Shown in pieces: positions 32,866-47,000 of a DNA stretch of 64,000 nucleotides. The notes under the pieces were generated by a model. It was not told where the DNA came from. It did no database searches and worked only from the letters and a program-made list of their open reading frames with translations. Source of the stretch: Malachius bipustulatus. Its lineage: Eukaryota > Arthropoda > Insecta > Coleoptera > Melyridae. The stretch is taken from assembly GCA_910589415.1 (NCBI GenBank), contig OU342632.1, positions 48,969,341 to 49,033,340 on the forward strand, in the 5' to 3' direction. Within the stretch, counting starts at the first letter, position 1. Each line of letters opens with the position of its first letter. The position numbers were made by a program, and so were the translations under genes.

Positions 32866-35843
32866 CTATTTTGTCCTATTTTCTTTGTTTACATTGGCCA
32901 TGTATGTGTGAAACTCGTCTAGCGTATAAAAAGCATTTTCGGTTAGAATTTTTTTGATTTTGTTCTTGAAATTAGTTTGAGTTAGTTCCCTCCATTCCCG
33001 TGGTAACCTGTTGAACATTGCGCAGCCAGCGTAATGTGGTGACTTTTTATAATTTAGATGATTATTTTTTCCTAGGTGGAATTTTCCCTCACTTCGCGTA
33101 CAATGAGAGTGTATGTCTCTATTGAGTAGAAACTGATCTTTTCGCGCATGAACGTACAATAGCAGCCTCATTATATAAATACACATCACGGTTAGAATTC
33201 CTTCATTTTTGAAAGCATCCCTGCATGTGTGTCTAGGAGGAATACCACAAATCATTCTTACTATTCGTTTTTGTAGCACTAATACTCTATTGATCTCTAC
33301 AGCCTGGCCCCATACAACAATGTTATAGGACAGCACAGACTGAACCAGGGCATAGTAAACGTCCCTCAGAGCCCCAGGTTCTAAATATTTTTTCATTTTC
33401 AGAATAGCAAAATATGAACTTCCCAATTTAGAGCATACCTTAGAAATATGATTACTCCAATCTATCCTACTGTCTATAATAGTTCCTAAAAAGTTGACAT
33501 GCTTGTCCAAAGGAATGTTGAACGTATCTGTGGGAATATTAGACCCATTTGATGATGACATGTAACGTCCAGTAAATCTCACAGCTACCGTCTTATCATT
33601 GTTTACAATGAGTCTATTGCGCTTGCACCAGTCAGAAAACTGCTCAACCACGGCAGCGACCAATCCCTCCACCCCCGCCTCATCCGTAGATGTCACAAGC
33701 AGAGAGGTATCATCAGCATACATATACACCCTGGCCCCATCGATGAACTCCGGAAGATCGTTGACATACAGCAAGAATAGCAGCGGCCCCAGCACGCTAC
33801 CCTGAGGGATTCCCACCCCAACGTTATTATATACTCGATGACTCACTCCCTATCCTGACCATAATTCGCCTCTCAGAAGCGAACGACACCAGCAATCTAT
33901 TTAGTGTACTTCTTATTCCCAAGTTATATAACTTAGAAGCCAGATATGAAATGTCAATGGTGTCGAATGCCTGTGAGAGGTCAAAAAATATCCCAACCAC
34001 AATCTTTCTCTGATCGACTGCCTCCATTACATGCTGCACAAAATCCACAGTCGCTGTCTCAGTCTAGCAACCAGTACGAAACCCATGTTGGCTTGGTGTC
34101 AGTATATTATGTTTATCTAGGAATTGCATCACTTCATTAGATATAATTTTTTTCAAATATTTTGGAGAATATGTTTACCAATGCGATCTGTCTGTAATTC
34201 TCGATATCTAAAGTATTCCCCTTTTTATATAACGGGACCACTAGTGACAATTTCAGTTTATCTGGGTATTGTCCAGAACTGATAGCCTTATTGAACAGAA
34301 TAGATAGATAATCCGCGATTTCAGAGCTACAGCCCTTCAGTACCTCTGCTGTGACATCATCGGGTCCAGGTGAAGTGCTTTTTAGTAGTTTAATTTCCCT
34401 TATTATATCAGCTCGACATACGGGGTGGAAGAACATTGTACTATAAACCATAGGAACTGTAGTACAGGCAAGGGTATTACTACAGTTGCCGCCATACATC
34501 CGATCTAATTTGACCTTCACCGCCGAACTGAAATGTTTACCGAATTGATTTGCTACAGTTATCTCAGATGTCACAACTTTGCCTTTTATTTCAAGACCAA
34601 TACTTTTTTTGACCCTATCACGACCCGTTTTTAGGCGAACTATGTCCCACACTTTCTTTGCTTTATTGTTTGATGACTGTATTAGCCTGCTGTAAAATTC
34701 CTTCTTTTCCTTATCTATCATTGTCTTCAATTGTTTTCTAAAAAACTGAAATGTCTTTTTAAAGTCATCGTCATTGAGAACATTGTTAATATATCCCAAA
34801 AGCTTTAAATTTTCATAGCATTTTCTTAAGGTTTGACTGTAAATAAAATCTAATCTGTTATTGTTTTGATTTGTGTTTCCATTCTTTATTTTATTTTTTG
34901 GACAAGCAATATTAAAGCAGTAAGTAAAATGATCATAAAATTTGTTAAATGCGATGTTTGCGTTATCTATTTCATTCAAGTTTAAAATCTTTTTATTAAA
35001 TAAATATTTAAATTTATTAACGTTATCTACTGATATACGCCTCTTGAAGGCAGAGCGCGGCAGGCTGGCAGCGATGCCAGACCTCCATTTTAGTACCTGG
35101 GCAGTATGATCAGATGCAGGAAAGTGAATTATATCCCACTCAGTTATATCCCCCAAATTAGTAACCAAATAGTCTATTGCGGTTCTGGATTGTCCACAAA
35201 TACGTGTAGGCTTGTTGATCAATGACACCATCTGATACGAGCAAAACACATCATGCAAAATGAGATTCTCTCTATCTCTCTCTTTCAATTTATCTACATT
35301 AAAGTCCCCACATAATATTACACTGCTGTATTTTTTGCATACAATATCCAACAGGCTAGTCAAGCTATTAATAAATATATCGAACTCACCTGATGGTGAT
35401 CTATAAATCACGATAATACATACTGACTTGTAGAGCTCCACAGCAACTGCCTCAAAATTACATTCAGATATCAACCCTTCGCAAATACTAATGGGTCTCG
35501 TACTTGTATAGGTGTCACACCTTACAAACACTGTTATGCCTCCCCTCGTATGCTGACTCCTGGAGAGATGACTCACTTGTTTATATTCTTTCAAACATGC
35601 GCACTCAGATCCCACAACACTCAGCCACGTTTCGGTCAAACAGAGAACATCAGGCCCAGTCTCCTCAGTGAGCAACTCCAGATAGTCATCCTTACCGAGG
35701 AATCCCTGTACATTAAGATGTACCAGTGTACACGCTTTTGTCTCGTCTGGTAGGTTGTGCACCCCAGCAGTACCCTTTTTCTCAGTCGACTCATGTTCCT
35801 CAGGATTCGCTCTTTGTTCCTGATCGAAAAAAATTGAAGCGCC
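32866..35843 (-). pseudogene. Non-LTR ORF2 (endonuclease-reverse transcriptase), frameshifted, copy 2
   Basis: It has the same domain order and motifs as copy 1, from LNVQGF to the YADD box. It has the same frameshift at the 7-A run (34147-34153), the same TAG (34064-34066) and the same second frameshift (about 33827-33856). Two of the three base differences change a residue: Lys for Arg in the DDDFKRTFQ segment and Thr for Ile in the SEIIVANQ segment. The open frame again starts without an ATG after the TAA at 35844-35846. Confidence 0.92.
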
Positions 35844-35988
35844 TTACAACAACCCCTTTTGGCCATATGTCCGGCTTATTCAATTTGTCTAGGAGCTCAA
35901 TGTTTGCTGCCACCTTAAAGGAGACACTGCTTGAAGTGTCTCTCACTGGGAGAGCTTCCACGTCAAAGTCAGCCTTGGGAAAGCAGGA
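35800..35988 (-). pseudogene. Non-LTR ORF1 C-terminal fragment, copy 2
   Basis: It repeats the 62-codon fragment of 7074-7262, with the WPKGVVVRRF block and TGA at 35800-35802. Its N-terminal part is missing at the same base. Confidence 0.63.
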
Positions 35989-37752
35989 TTGTTTTTAGAT
36001 GTGACGAAATTTCCAATCATCTGAGTAAAAACGGAAGACGTAAAACCAACATCTCAGTGAGAGAGAGGAAAAAAATGTTCATTCTAAATGCGGTTTTACC
36101 TTTCGTTTGTAGGAAATTTTGTTTATTTTCTGGAATTGTTCCTGTTTTTATGATTAGTCAACTTCTAGCTTTCAAAGCAGACGGTCGCATGAAATAATTG
36201 ATGGAATGTTAAACTATACAGTTCCAATGCTTGATAGTCTTCTTTGGTATGCTATTAGGTCTTATTAGGTACCTCTAGGTAGTTGTTTTTAGATGTGATG
36301 AAATTCCAACCATCTGAGTAAAAACGGAAGTCGTAAAACCAACATCTCAGTGAGAGAGAGGAAAAAAATGTTCATTCTAAATGCGGTTTTACCTTTCGTT
36401 TGTAGGAAATTTTGTTTATTTTCTGGAATTGTTCCTGTTTTTATGATTAGTCAACTTCTAGCTTTCACAGCAGACGGTCGCATAAAATAATTGATGGAAT
36501 GTTAAACGTATACAGTTCCTATGCGTGGTAGTCTTCTTTGGTAGGCTATTAGGTCTTATTAAATACCTCTAAGTAGTTGTTTTTAGATGTGATGAAATTC
36601 CAACTATCTGAGTAAAAACGGAAGTCGTAAAACCAACATCTCAGTGAGAGAGAGGAAAAAAATGTTCATTCTAAATGCGGTTTTACCTTTCGTTTGTAGG
36701 AAATTTTGTTTATTTTCTGGAATTGTTCCTGTTTTTATGATAAGTCAACTTCTAGCTTTCAAAGCAGACGGTCGCATGAAATAATTGATGGAATGTTAAA
36801 CGTATACAGTTCCTATGCGTGGTAGTCTTCTTTGGTAGGCTATTAGGTCTTATTAGATACCTCTAAGTAGTTGTTTTTAGATGTGACAAAATTTCCAACC
36901 ATCTGAGTAAAAACGGAAGTCGTAAAACCAACATCTCAGTGAGAGAGAGGAAAAAAATGTTCATTCTAAATGCGGTTTTACCTTTTGTTTGTAGGAAATT
37001 TTGTTTATTTTCTGGAATTGTTCCTGTTTTTATGATTAGTCAACTTCTAGCTTTCAAAGCAGACGGTCGCATGAAATAATTGATGTGATGTTAGACTAAT
37101 ACAGTTCCTATGCGTGATAGTCTACTCTGGTAGGCTATTAGGTGTTATTAGATACCTCTAAGTAGTCGTTTTTAGATGTGACGAAATTTCCAACCATCTG
37201 AGAAAAACGGAAGACGTAAAACCAACATCTCAGTGAGAGAGAGGAAAAAAATGTTCATTCTAAATGCGGTTTTACCTTTCGTTTGTAGGAAATTTTGTTT
37301 ATTTTCTGGAATTTTTCCTGTTTTTATGATTAGTCAACTTCTAGCTTTCAAAGCAGACGGTCGCATGAAATAATTGATGTAATGTTAAACTAATACAGTT
37401 CCTATGCGTGATAGTCTTCTCTGGTAGGCTATTAGGTCTTATTAGATACCACTAAGTAGTTGTTTTTAGATGTGACGAAATTTCCAACCATCTGAGAAAA
37501 ACGGAAGACGTAAAACCAACATCTCAGTGAGAGAGAGGAAAAAAATGTTCATTCTAAATGCGGTTTTACCTTTCGTTTGTAGGATATTTTGTTTATTTTC
37601 TGAAATTGTTCCTGTTTTTATGATTAGTCAACTTCTAGCTTTCAAAGCAGACGGTCGCATGAAATAATTGATGTGATGTTAGACTAATACAGTTCCTATG
37701 CGTGATAGTCTACTCTGGTAGGCTATTAGGTGTTATTAGATACCTCTAAGTA
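35989..37752 (+). repeat. 295-bp satellite, 6 monomers (copy 2 of 7263-9026)
   Basis: Same subtype order and phase as 7263-9026, ending at CTCTAAGTA. Confidence 0.94.
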
Positions 37753-38443
37753 TACTATGATTTTTATAGGAAGGCAAGAGTCTGGGCGTGAACTACGCAT
37801 CTTGCCGGTTTTAATTGTTCCACCCATTGAACTGATAAACGCTGTTCCACCATAACAGACTAGAAATAACATCAGTGGCGCCGCGCACATAATAAAAAAT
37901 ATTTTATATTTTTAATATATTTTAAATGTTTAGGTATAAATGATAAGTCAATTATCAATCTTCAATTAAAAAATCAATATGGACATCTACGTTTAGTATT
38001 CCAATTTATATGAATTAGTCTCGGTTAAATTATTTCGAATTTATTTAAGATAAGGTACCTATGCGGAAAAAAAACTAAAATAGTAGATGTGTACTTATTT
38101 TACTGGCAAGCAATATATTAATAACAAATTAATAACAATAATATATTAATCGATAAAACACATGATAACAAAAACATCGGTACCTACACACGACACGATG
38201 ACAGAAACCACCTATTTTAAATAAATATACGACACGAGCTAAACAGTACACACCACTGACTTTTTACCTGTTCGATGAACGGCGGAGTTACTCTTATCAG
38301 CCTTATCTGGTTGGTTGTTTTTTTTTACGCGGACACCGACTAACATTGTTGATATTGGACAATAAACATTTATGGATTCGGAGCCCAATCTGCGCACCAA
38401 CCAATTCTCGTCAAACTCTCGCCTTCCTATAGTATTCATGCTG
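37753..38443. mobile_element. MITE-like 691-bp element, copy 2a
   Basis: It matches 9027-9717 at offset 28726 and keeps that copy's private bases (38025 T). Confidence 0.75.
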
Positions 38444-39621
38444 TAGTCGTTTTTAGATGTGACGAAATTTCCAACCATCTGAGAAAAACGGAAGACGTAA
38501 AACCAACATCTCAGTGAGAGAGAGGAAAAAAATGTTCATTCTAAATGCGGTTTTACCTTTCGTTTGTAGGAAATTTTGTTTATTTTCTGGAATTTTTCCT
38601 GTTTTCATGATAAGTCAACTTCTAGCTTTCAAAGCAGACGGTCGCATGAAATAATTGATGTAATGTTAAACTAATACAGTTCCTATGCGTGATAGTCTTC
38701 TCTGGTAGGCTATTAGGTCTTATTAGATACCACTAAGTAGTTGTTTTTAGATGTGACGAAATTTCCAACCATCTGAGAAAAACGGAAGACGTAAAACCAA
38801 CATCTCAGTGAGAGAGAGGAAAAAAATGTTCATTCTAAATGCGGTTTTACCTTTCGTTTGTAGGAAATTTTGTTTATTTTCTGGAATTTTTCCTGTTTTT
38901 ATGATTAGTCAACTTCTAGCTTTCAAAGCAGACGGTCGCATGAAATAATTGATGTAATGTTAAACTAATACAGTTCCTATGCGTGATAGTCTTCTCTGGT
39001 AGGCTATTAGGTCTTATTAGATACCACTAAGTAGTTGTTTTTAGATGTGACGAAATTTCCAACCATCTGAGAAAAACGGAAGACGTAAAACCAACATCTC
39101 AGTGAGAGAGAGGAAAAAAATGTTCATTCTAAATGCGGTTTTACCTTTCGTTTGTAGGAAATTTTGTTTATTTTCTGGAATTTTTCCTGTTTTTATGATT
39201 AGTCAACTTCTAGCTTTCAAAGCAGACGGTCGCATGAAATAATTGATGTAATGTTAAACTAATACAGTTCCTATGCGTGATAGTCTTCTCTGGTAGGCTA
39301 TTAGGTCTTATTAGATACCACTAAGTAGTTGTTTTTAGATGTGACGAAATTTCCAACCATCTGAGAAAAACGGAAGACGTAAAACCAACATCTCAGTGAG
39401 AGAGAGGAAAAAAATGTTCATTCTAAATGCGGTTTTACCTTTCGTTTGTAGGATATTTTGTTTATTTTCTGAAATTGTTCCTGTTTTTATGATTAGTCAA
39501 CTTCTAGCTTTCAAAGCAGACGGTCGCATGAAATAATTGATGTGATGTTAGACTAATACAGTTCCTATGCGTGATAGTCTACTCTGGTAGGCTATTAGGT
39601 GTTATTAGATACCTCTAAGTA
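38444..39621 (+). repeat. 295-bp satellite, 4 monomers (copy 2 of 9718-10895)
   Basis: Four GAGAAAAACGG-type monomers in the same order as copy 1, including the GTTTTCATGATAAGTC variant in the first. Confidence 0.94.
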
Positions 39622-40312
39622 TACTATGATTTTTATAGGAAGGCAAGAGTCTGGGCGTGAACTACGCATCTTGCCGGTTTTAATTGTTCCACCCATTGAA
39701 CTGATAAACGCTGTTCCACCATAACAGACTAGAAATAACATCAGTGGCGCCGCGCACATAATAAAAAATATTTTATATTTTTAATATATTTTAAATGTTT
39801 AGGTATAAATGATAAGTCAATTATCAATCTTCAATTAAAAAATCAATATGGACATCTACGTTTAGTATTCCAATTTATATGAATTAGTCTCGGGTAAATT
39901 ATTTCGAATTTATTTAAGATAAGGTACCTATGCGGAAAAAAAACTAAAATAGTAGATGTGTACTTATTTTACTGGCAAGCAATATATTAATAACAAATTA
40001 ATAACAATAATATATTAATCAATAAAACACATGATAACAAAAACATCGGTACCTACACACGACACGATGACAGAAACCACCTATTTTAAATAAATATACG
40101 ACACGAGCTAAACAGTACACACCACTGACTTTTTACCTGTTCGATGAACGGCGGAGTTACTCTTATCAGCCTTATCTGGTTGGTTGTTTTTTTTTACGCG
40201 GACACCGACTAACATTGTTGATATTGGACAATAAACATTTATGGATTCGGAGCCCAATCTGCGCACCAACCAATTCTCGTCAAACTCTCGCCTTCCTATA
40301 GTATTCATGCTG
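39622..40312. mobile_element. MITE-like 691-bp element, copy 2b
   Basis: It matches 10896-11586 at offset 28726 and keeps that copy's private bases (39894 G). Confidence 0.75.
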
Positions 40313-43300
40313 TAGTCGTTTTTAGATGTGACGAAATTTCCAACCATCTGAGAAAAACGGAAGACGTAAAACCAACATCTCAGTGAGAGAGAGGAAAAAA
40401 ATGTTCATTCTAAATGCGGTTTTACCTTTCGTTTGTAGGAAATTTTGTTTATTTTCTGGAATTTTTCCTGTTTTTATGATTAGTCAACTTCTAGCTTTCA
40501 AAGCAGACGGTCGCATGAAATAATTGATGTAATGTTAAACTAATACAGTTCCTATGCGTGATAGTCTTCTCTGGTAGGCTATTAGGTCTTATTAGATACC
40601 ACTAAGTAGTTGTTTTTAGATGTGACGAAATTTCCAACCATCTGAGAAAAACGGAAGACGTAAAACCAACATCTCAGTGAGAGAGAGGAAAAAAATGTTC
40701 ATTCTAAATGCGGTTTTACCTTTCGTTTGTAGGAAATTTTGTTTATTTTCTGGAATTTTTCCTGTTTTTATGATTAGTCAACTTCTAGCTTTCAAAGCAG
40801 ACGGTCGCATGAAATAATTGATGTAATGTTAAACTAATACAGTTCCTATGCGTGATAGTCTTCTCTGGTAGGCTATTAGGTCTTATTAGATACCACTAAG
40901 TAGTTGTTTTTAGATGTGACGAAATTTCCAACCATCTGAGAAAAACGGAAGACGTAAAACCAACATCTCAGTGAGAGAGAGGAAAAAAATGTTCATTCTA
41001 AATGCGGTTTTACCTTTCGTTTGTAGGAAATTTTGTTTATTTTCTGGAATTGTCCCTGTTTTTATGATTAGTCAACTTCTAGCTTTCAAAGCAGACGGTC
41101 GCATAAAATAATTGATGGAATGTTAAACGTATACAAGTCCTTTGCGTGGTAGTCTTCTTTGGTAGGCTATAAGGTCTTATTAGATACCTCTAAGTAGTTG
41201 TTTTTAGATATGATGAAATTTCCAACCATCTGAGTAAAAACGGAAGTCGTAAAACCAACATCTCAGTGAGAGAGAGGAAAAAAATGTTCATTCTAAATGC
41301 GGTTTTACCTTTCGTTTGTAGGAAATTTTGTTTATTTTCTGGAATTGTTCCTGTTTTTATGATTAGTCAACTTCTAGCTTTCAAAGCAGACGGTCGCATG
41401 AAATAATTGATGGAATGTTAAACTAATACAGTTCCTATGCGTGGTAGTCTTCTTTGGTAGGCTATTAGGTCTTATTAGATACCTCTAAGTAGTTGTTTTT
41501 AGATGTGACGAAAATTCCAACCACCTGAGTAAAAACGGAAGTCGTAAAACATACATCTCAGTGAGAGAGCGGAAAAAAATGTTTATTCTAAATGCGGTTT
41601 TACCTTTCGTTTGTAGGAAATTTTGTCTATTTTCTGGAATTGATCCTGTTTTTATGATTAGTCAACTTCTAGCTTTCAAAGCAGACGGTCGCATGAAATA
41701 ATTGATGGAATGTTAAACGTATACAGTTCCTATGCGTGGTAGTCTTCTTTGGTAGGCTATTAGGTCTTATTAGGTACCTCTAGGTAGTTGTTTTTAGATG
41801 TGATGAAATTTCCAACCATCTGAGTAAAAACGGAAGTCGTAAAACCAACATCTCAGTGAGAGAGAGGAAAAAAAGGTTCATTCTAAATGCGGTTTTACCT
41901 TTCGTTTGTAGGAAATTTTGTTTATTTTCTGGAATTGTTCCTGTTTTTATGATAAGTCAACTTCTAGCTTTCAAAGCAGAGGATCGCATGAAATAATTTA
42001 TGTAATGTTAAACTAATACAGTTCCTATGCGTGATAGTCTTCTCTGGTAGGCTATTAGGTCTTATTAGATACCACTAAGTAGTTGTTTTTAGATGTGACG
42101 AAATTTCCAACCATCTGAGAAAAACGGAAGACGTAAAACCAACATCTCAGTGAGAGAGAGGAAAAAAATGTTCATTCTAAATGCGGTTTTACCTTTCGTT
42201 TGTAGGAAATTTTGTTTATTTTCTGGAATTTTTCCTGTTTTTATGATTAGTCAACTTCTAGCTTTCAAAGCAGACGGTCGCATGAAATAATTGATGTAAT
42301 GTTAAACTAATACAGTTCCTATGCGTGATAGTCTTCTCTGGTAGGCTATTAGGTCTTATTAGATACCACTAAGTAGTTGTTTTTAGATGTGACGAAATTT
42401 CCAACCATCTGAGAAAAACGGAAGACGTAAAACCAACATCTCAGTGAGAGAGAGGAAAAAAATGTTCATTCTAAATGCGGTTTTACCTTTCGTTTGTAGG
42501 AAATTTTGTTTATTTTCTGGAATTGTCCCTGTTTTTATGATTAGTCAACTTCTAGCTTTCAAAGCAGACGGTCGCATAAAATAATTGATGGAATGTTAAA
42601 CGTATACAAGTCCTTTGCGTGGTAGTCTTCTTTGGTAGGCTATAAGGTCTTATTAGATACCTCTAAGTAGTTGTTTTTAGGTATGATGAAATTTCCAACC
42701 ATCTGAGTAAAAACGGAAGTCGTAAAACCAACATCTCAGTGAGAGAGAGGAAAAAAATGTTCATTCTAAATGCGGTTTTACCTTTCGTTTGTAGGAAATT
42801 TTGTTTATTTTCTGGAATTGTTCCTGTTTTTATGATTAGTCAACTTCTAGCTTTCAAAGCAGACGGTCGCATGAAATAATTGATGGAATGTTAAACTAAT
42901 ACAGTTCCTATGCGTGATAGTCTTCTTTGATAGGCTATTAGGTCTTATTAGATACCTCTAAGTAGTTGTTTTTAGATGTGACGAAATTTCCAACCATCTG
43001 AGTAAAAACGGAAGACGTAAAACCAACATCTCAGTGAGAGAGAGGAAAAAAATGTTCATTCTAAATGCGGTTTTACCTTTCGTTTGTAGGAAATTGTGTT
43101 TATTTTCTGGAATTGATCTTGTTTTTATGATTAGTCAACTTCTAGCTTTCAAAGCAGACGGTCGCATGAAATAATTGATGGAATGTTAAACTAATACAGT
43201 TCCTATGCGTGGTAGTCTTCTTTGGTAGGCTATTAGGTCTTATTAGATACCTCTAAGTAGTTGTTTTTAGATGTGACGAAAATTCCAACCACCTGAGTAA

Positions 43301-44093
43301 AAACGGAAGTCGTAAAACATACATCTCAGTGAGAGAGCGGAAAAAAATGTTTATTCTAAATGCGGTTTTACCTTTCGTTTGTAGGAAATTTTGTCTATTT
43401 TCTGGAATTGATCCTGTTTTTATGATTAGTCAACTTCTAGCTTTCAAAGCAGACGGTCGCATGAAATAATTGATGGAATGTTAAACGTATACAGTTCCTA
43501 TGCGTGGTAGTCTTCTTTGGTAGGCTATTAGGTCTTATTAGGTACCTCTAGGTAGTTGTTTTTAGATGTGATGAAATTTCCAACCATCTGAGTAAAAACG
43601 GAAGTCGTAAAACCAACATCTCAGTGAGAGAGAGGAAAAAATGTTTATTCTAAATGCGGTTTTACCTTTTGTTTGTAGGAAATTTTGTTTATTTTCTGGA
43701 ATTGTTCCTGTTTTTATGATTAGTCAACTTCTAGCTTTCAAAGCAGATGGTCGCATGAAATAATTGATGGAATGTTAAACTAATACAGTTCCTATGCGTG
43801 GTAGTCTCCTTTGGTAGGCTATTAGGTCTTATTAGGTACCTCTAGGTAGTTGTTTTTAGATGTGATAAAATTTCCAACCATCTGAGTAAAAACGGAATTC
43901 GTAAAACCAACATCTCAGTGAGAGAGAGGAAAAAATGTTTATTCTAAATGCGGTTTTACCTTTCGTTTGTAGGAAATTTTGTTTATTTTCTGGAATTGTT
44001 CCTGTTTTTATGATTAGTCATCAACTTCTAGCTTTCAAAGCAGACGGTCGCATGAAATAATTGATGGAATGTTAAACTATACAGTTCCTATGC
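40313..44093 (+). repeat. 295-bp satellite, HOR lead-in with two extra monomers
   Basis: The order is E-E-A-B-C-D-E-A-B'-F-C-G-H. The first two E monomers (about 40313-40900) are absent from copy 1 and account for the change of offset from 28726 to 29314. Confidence 0.88.
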
Positions 44094-47000
44094 TTGATAG
44101 TCTTCTTTGGTATGCTATTAGGTCTTATTAGATACCTCAAAGTAGTTGTTTTTAGATGTGACGAAATTTCCAACCATCTGAGTAAAAACGGAAGACGTAA
44201 AACCAACATCTCAGTGAGAGAGAGGAAAAAAATGTTCATTCTAAATGCGGTTTTACCTTTCGTTTGTAGGAAATTTTGTTTATTTTCTGGAATTGTTCCT
44301 GTTTTTATGATTAGTCAACTTCTAGCTTTCAAAGCAGACGGTCGCATAAAATAATTGATGGAATGTTAAACGTATACAAGTCCTTTGCGTGGTAGTCTTC
44401 TTTGGTAGGCTATAAGGTCTTATTAGATACCTCTAAGTAGTTGTTTTTAGATATGATGAAATTTCCAACCATCTGAGTAAAAACGGAAGTCGTAAAACCA
44501 ACATCTCAGTGAGAGAGAGGAAAAAAATGTTCATTCTAAATGCGGTTTTACCTTTCGTTGGTAGGAAATTTTGTTTATTTTCTGGAATTGTTCTTGTTTT
44601 TATGATTAGTCAACTTCTAGCTTTCAAAGCAGACGGTCGCATGAAATAATTGATGGAATGTTAAACTATACAGTTCCTATGCTTGATAGTCTTCTTTGGT
44701 ATGCTATTAGGTCTTATTAGATACCTCTAAGTAGTTGTTTTTAGATGTGACGAAATTTCCAACCATCTGAGTAAAAACGGAAGACGTAAAACCAACATCT
44801 CAGTGAGAGAGAGGAAAAAAATGTTCATTCTAAATGCGGTTTTACCTTTCGTTTGTAGGATATTTTGTTTATTTTCTGGAATTGTTCCTGTTTTTATGAT
44901 TAGTCAACTTCTAGCTTTCAAAGCAGACGGTCGCATGAAATAATTGATGGAATGTTAAACTAATACAGTTCCTATGCGTGATAGTCTTATTTGGTAGACT
45001 ATTAGGTCTTATTAGATACCTCTAAGTAGTTGGTTTTAGATGTGACGAAATTTCCAACCATCTGAGTAAAAACGGAAGACGTAAAACCAACATCTCAGTG
45101 AGAGAGAGGAAAAAAAATGTTCATTCTAAATGCGGTTTTACCTTTCGTTTGTAGGAAATTTTGTTTATTTTCTGGAATTGTTCTTGTTTTTATGATTAGT
45201 CAACTTCTAGCTTTCAAAGCAGTCGGTCGCATGAAATAATTGATGGAATGTTAAACTAATACAGTTCCTATGCGTGGTAGTCTTCTTTGGTAGGCTATTA
45301 GGTCTTATTAGATACCTCTAAGTAGTTGATTTTAGATGTGACGAAATTTCCAACCATCTGAGTAAAAACGGAAGTCGTAAAACCAACATCTCAGTGAGAG
45401 AGAGGAAAAAAATGTTCATTCTAAATGCGGTTTTACCTTTCGTTTGTAGGAAATTTTGTTTATTTTCTGGAATTGTTCCTGTTTTTATGATTAGTCAACT
45501 TCTAGCTTTCAAAGCAGACGGTCGCATGAAATAATTGATGGAATGTTAAACTAATACAGTTCCTATGCGTGGTAGTCTTCTTTGGTAGGCTATTAGGTCT
45601 TATTAGATACCTCTAAGTAGTTGTTTTTAGATGTGACGAAAATTCCAACCACCTGAGTAAAAACGGAAGACGTAAAACCAACATCTCAGTGAGAGAGAGG
45701 AAAAAAATGTTCATTCTAAATGCGGTTTTACCTTTCGTTTGTAGGAAATTTTGTTTATTTTCTGGAATTGTCCCTGTTTTTATGATTAGTCAACTTCTAG
45801 CTTTCAAAGCAGACGGCCGCATAAAATAATTGATGGAATGTTAAACGTATACAAGTCCTTTGCGTGGTAGTCTTCTTTGGTAGGCTATAAGGTCTTATTA
45901 GATACCTCTAAGTAGTTGTTTTTAGATATGATGAAATTTCCAACCATCTGAGTAAAAACGGAAGTCGTAAAACCAACATCTCAGTGAGAGAGAGGAAAAA
46001 AATGTTCATTCTAAATGCGGTTTTACCTTTCGTTTGTAGGAAATTGTGTTTATTTTCTGGAATTGATCTTGTTTTTATGATTAGTCAACTTCTAGCTTTC
46101 AAAGCAGACGGTCGCATGAAATAATTGATGGAATGTTAAACTAATACAGTTCCTATGCGTGGTAGTCTTCTTTGGTAGGCTATTAGGTCTTATTAGATAC
46201 CTCTAAGTAGTTGTTTTTAGATGTGACGAAAATTCCAACCACCTGAGTAAAAACGGAAGTCGTAAAACATACATCTCAGTGAGAGAGCGGAAAAAAATGT
46301 TTATTCTAAATGCGGTTTTACCTTTCGTTTGTAGGAAATTTTGTCTATTTTCTGGAATTGATCCTGTTTTTATGATTAGTCAACTTCTAGCTTTCAAAGC
46401 AGACGGTCGCATGAAATAATTGATGGAATGTTAAACGTATACAGTTCCTATGCGTGGTAGTCTTCTTTGGTAGGCTATTAGGTCTTATTAGATACCTCTA
46501 AGTAGTTGTTTTTAGATATGATGAAATTTCCAACCATCTGAGTAAAAACGGAAGTCGTAAAACCAACATCTCAGTGAGAGAGAGGAAAAAAATGTTCATT
46601 CTAAATGCGGTTTTACCTTTCGTTTGTAGGAAATTTTGTTTATTTTCTGGAATTGTTCCTGTTTTTATGATTAGTCAACTTCTAGCTTTCAAAGCAGACG
46701 GTCGCATGAAATAATTGATGGAATGTTAAACTAATACAGTTCCTATGCGTGGTAGTCTTCTTTGGTAGGCTATTAGGTCTTATTAGATACCTCTAAGTAG
46801 TTGTTTTTAGATGTGACGAAAATTCCAACCACCTGAGTAAAAACGGAAGTCGTAAAACATACATCTCAGTGAGAGAGCGGAAAAAAATGTTTATTCTAAA
46901 TGCGGTTTTACCTTTCGTTTGTAGGAAATTTTGTCTATTTTCTGGAATTGATCCTGTTTTTATGATTAGTCAACTTCTAGCTTTCAAAGCAGACGGTCGC

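Larger units (their letters stand above)
32527..35988 (-). mobile_element. CR1/Jockey-like non-LTR retrotransposon, copy 2
   Basis: It is the same element as at 3801-7262 shifted by 28726 bases: the same 5' truncation, A-rich tail, insertion point in the monomer and ORF2 lesions. Base differences seen in the coding region are 34536 T (C in copy 1), 34558 G (A) and 34756 T (C). Because the junctions are shared, this copy was duplicated with its satellite surroundings and did not insert independently. Confidence 0.9.
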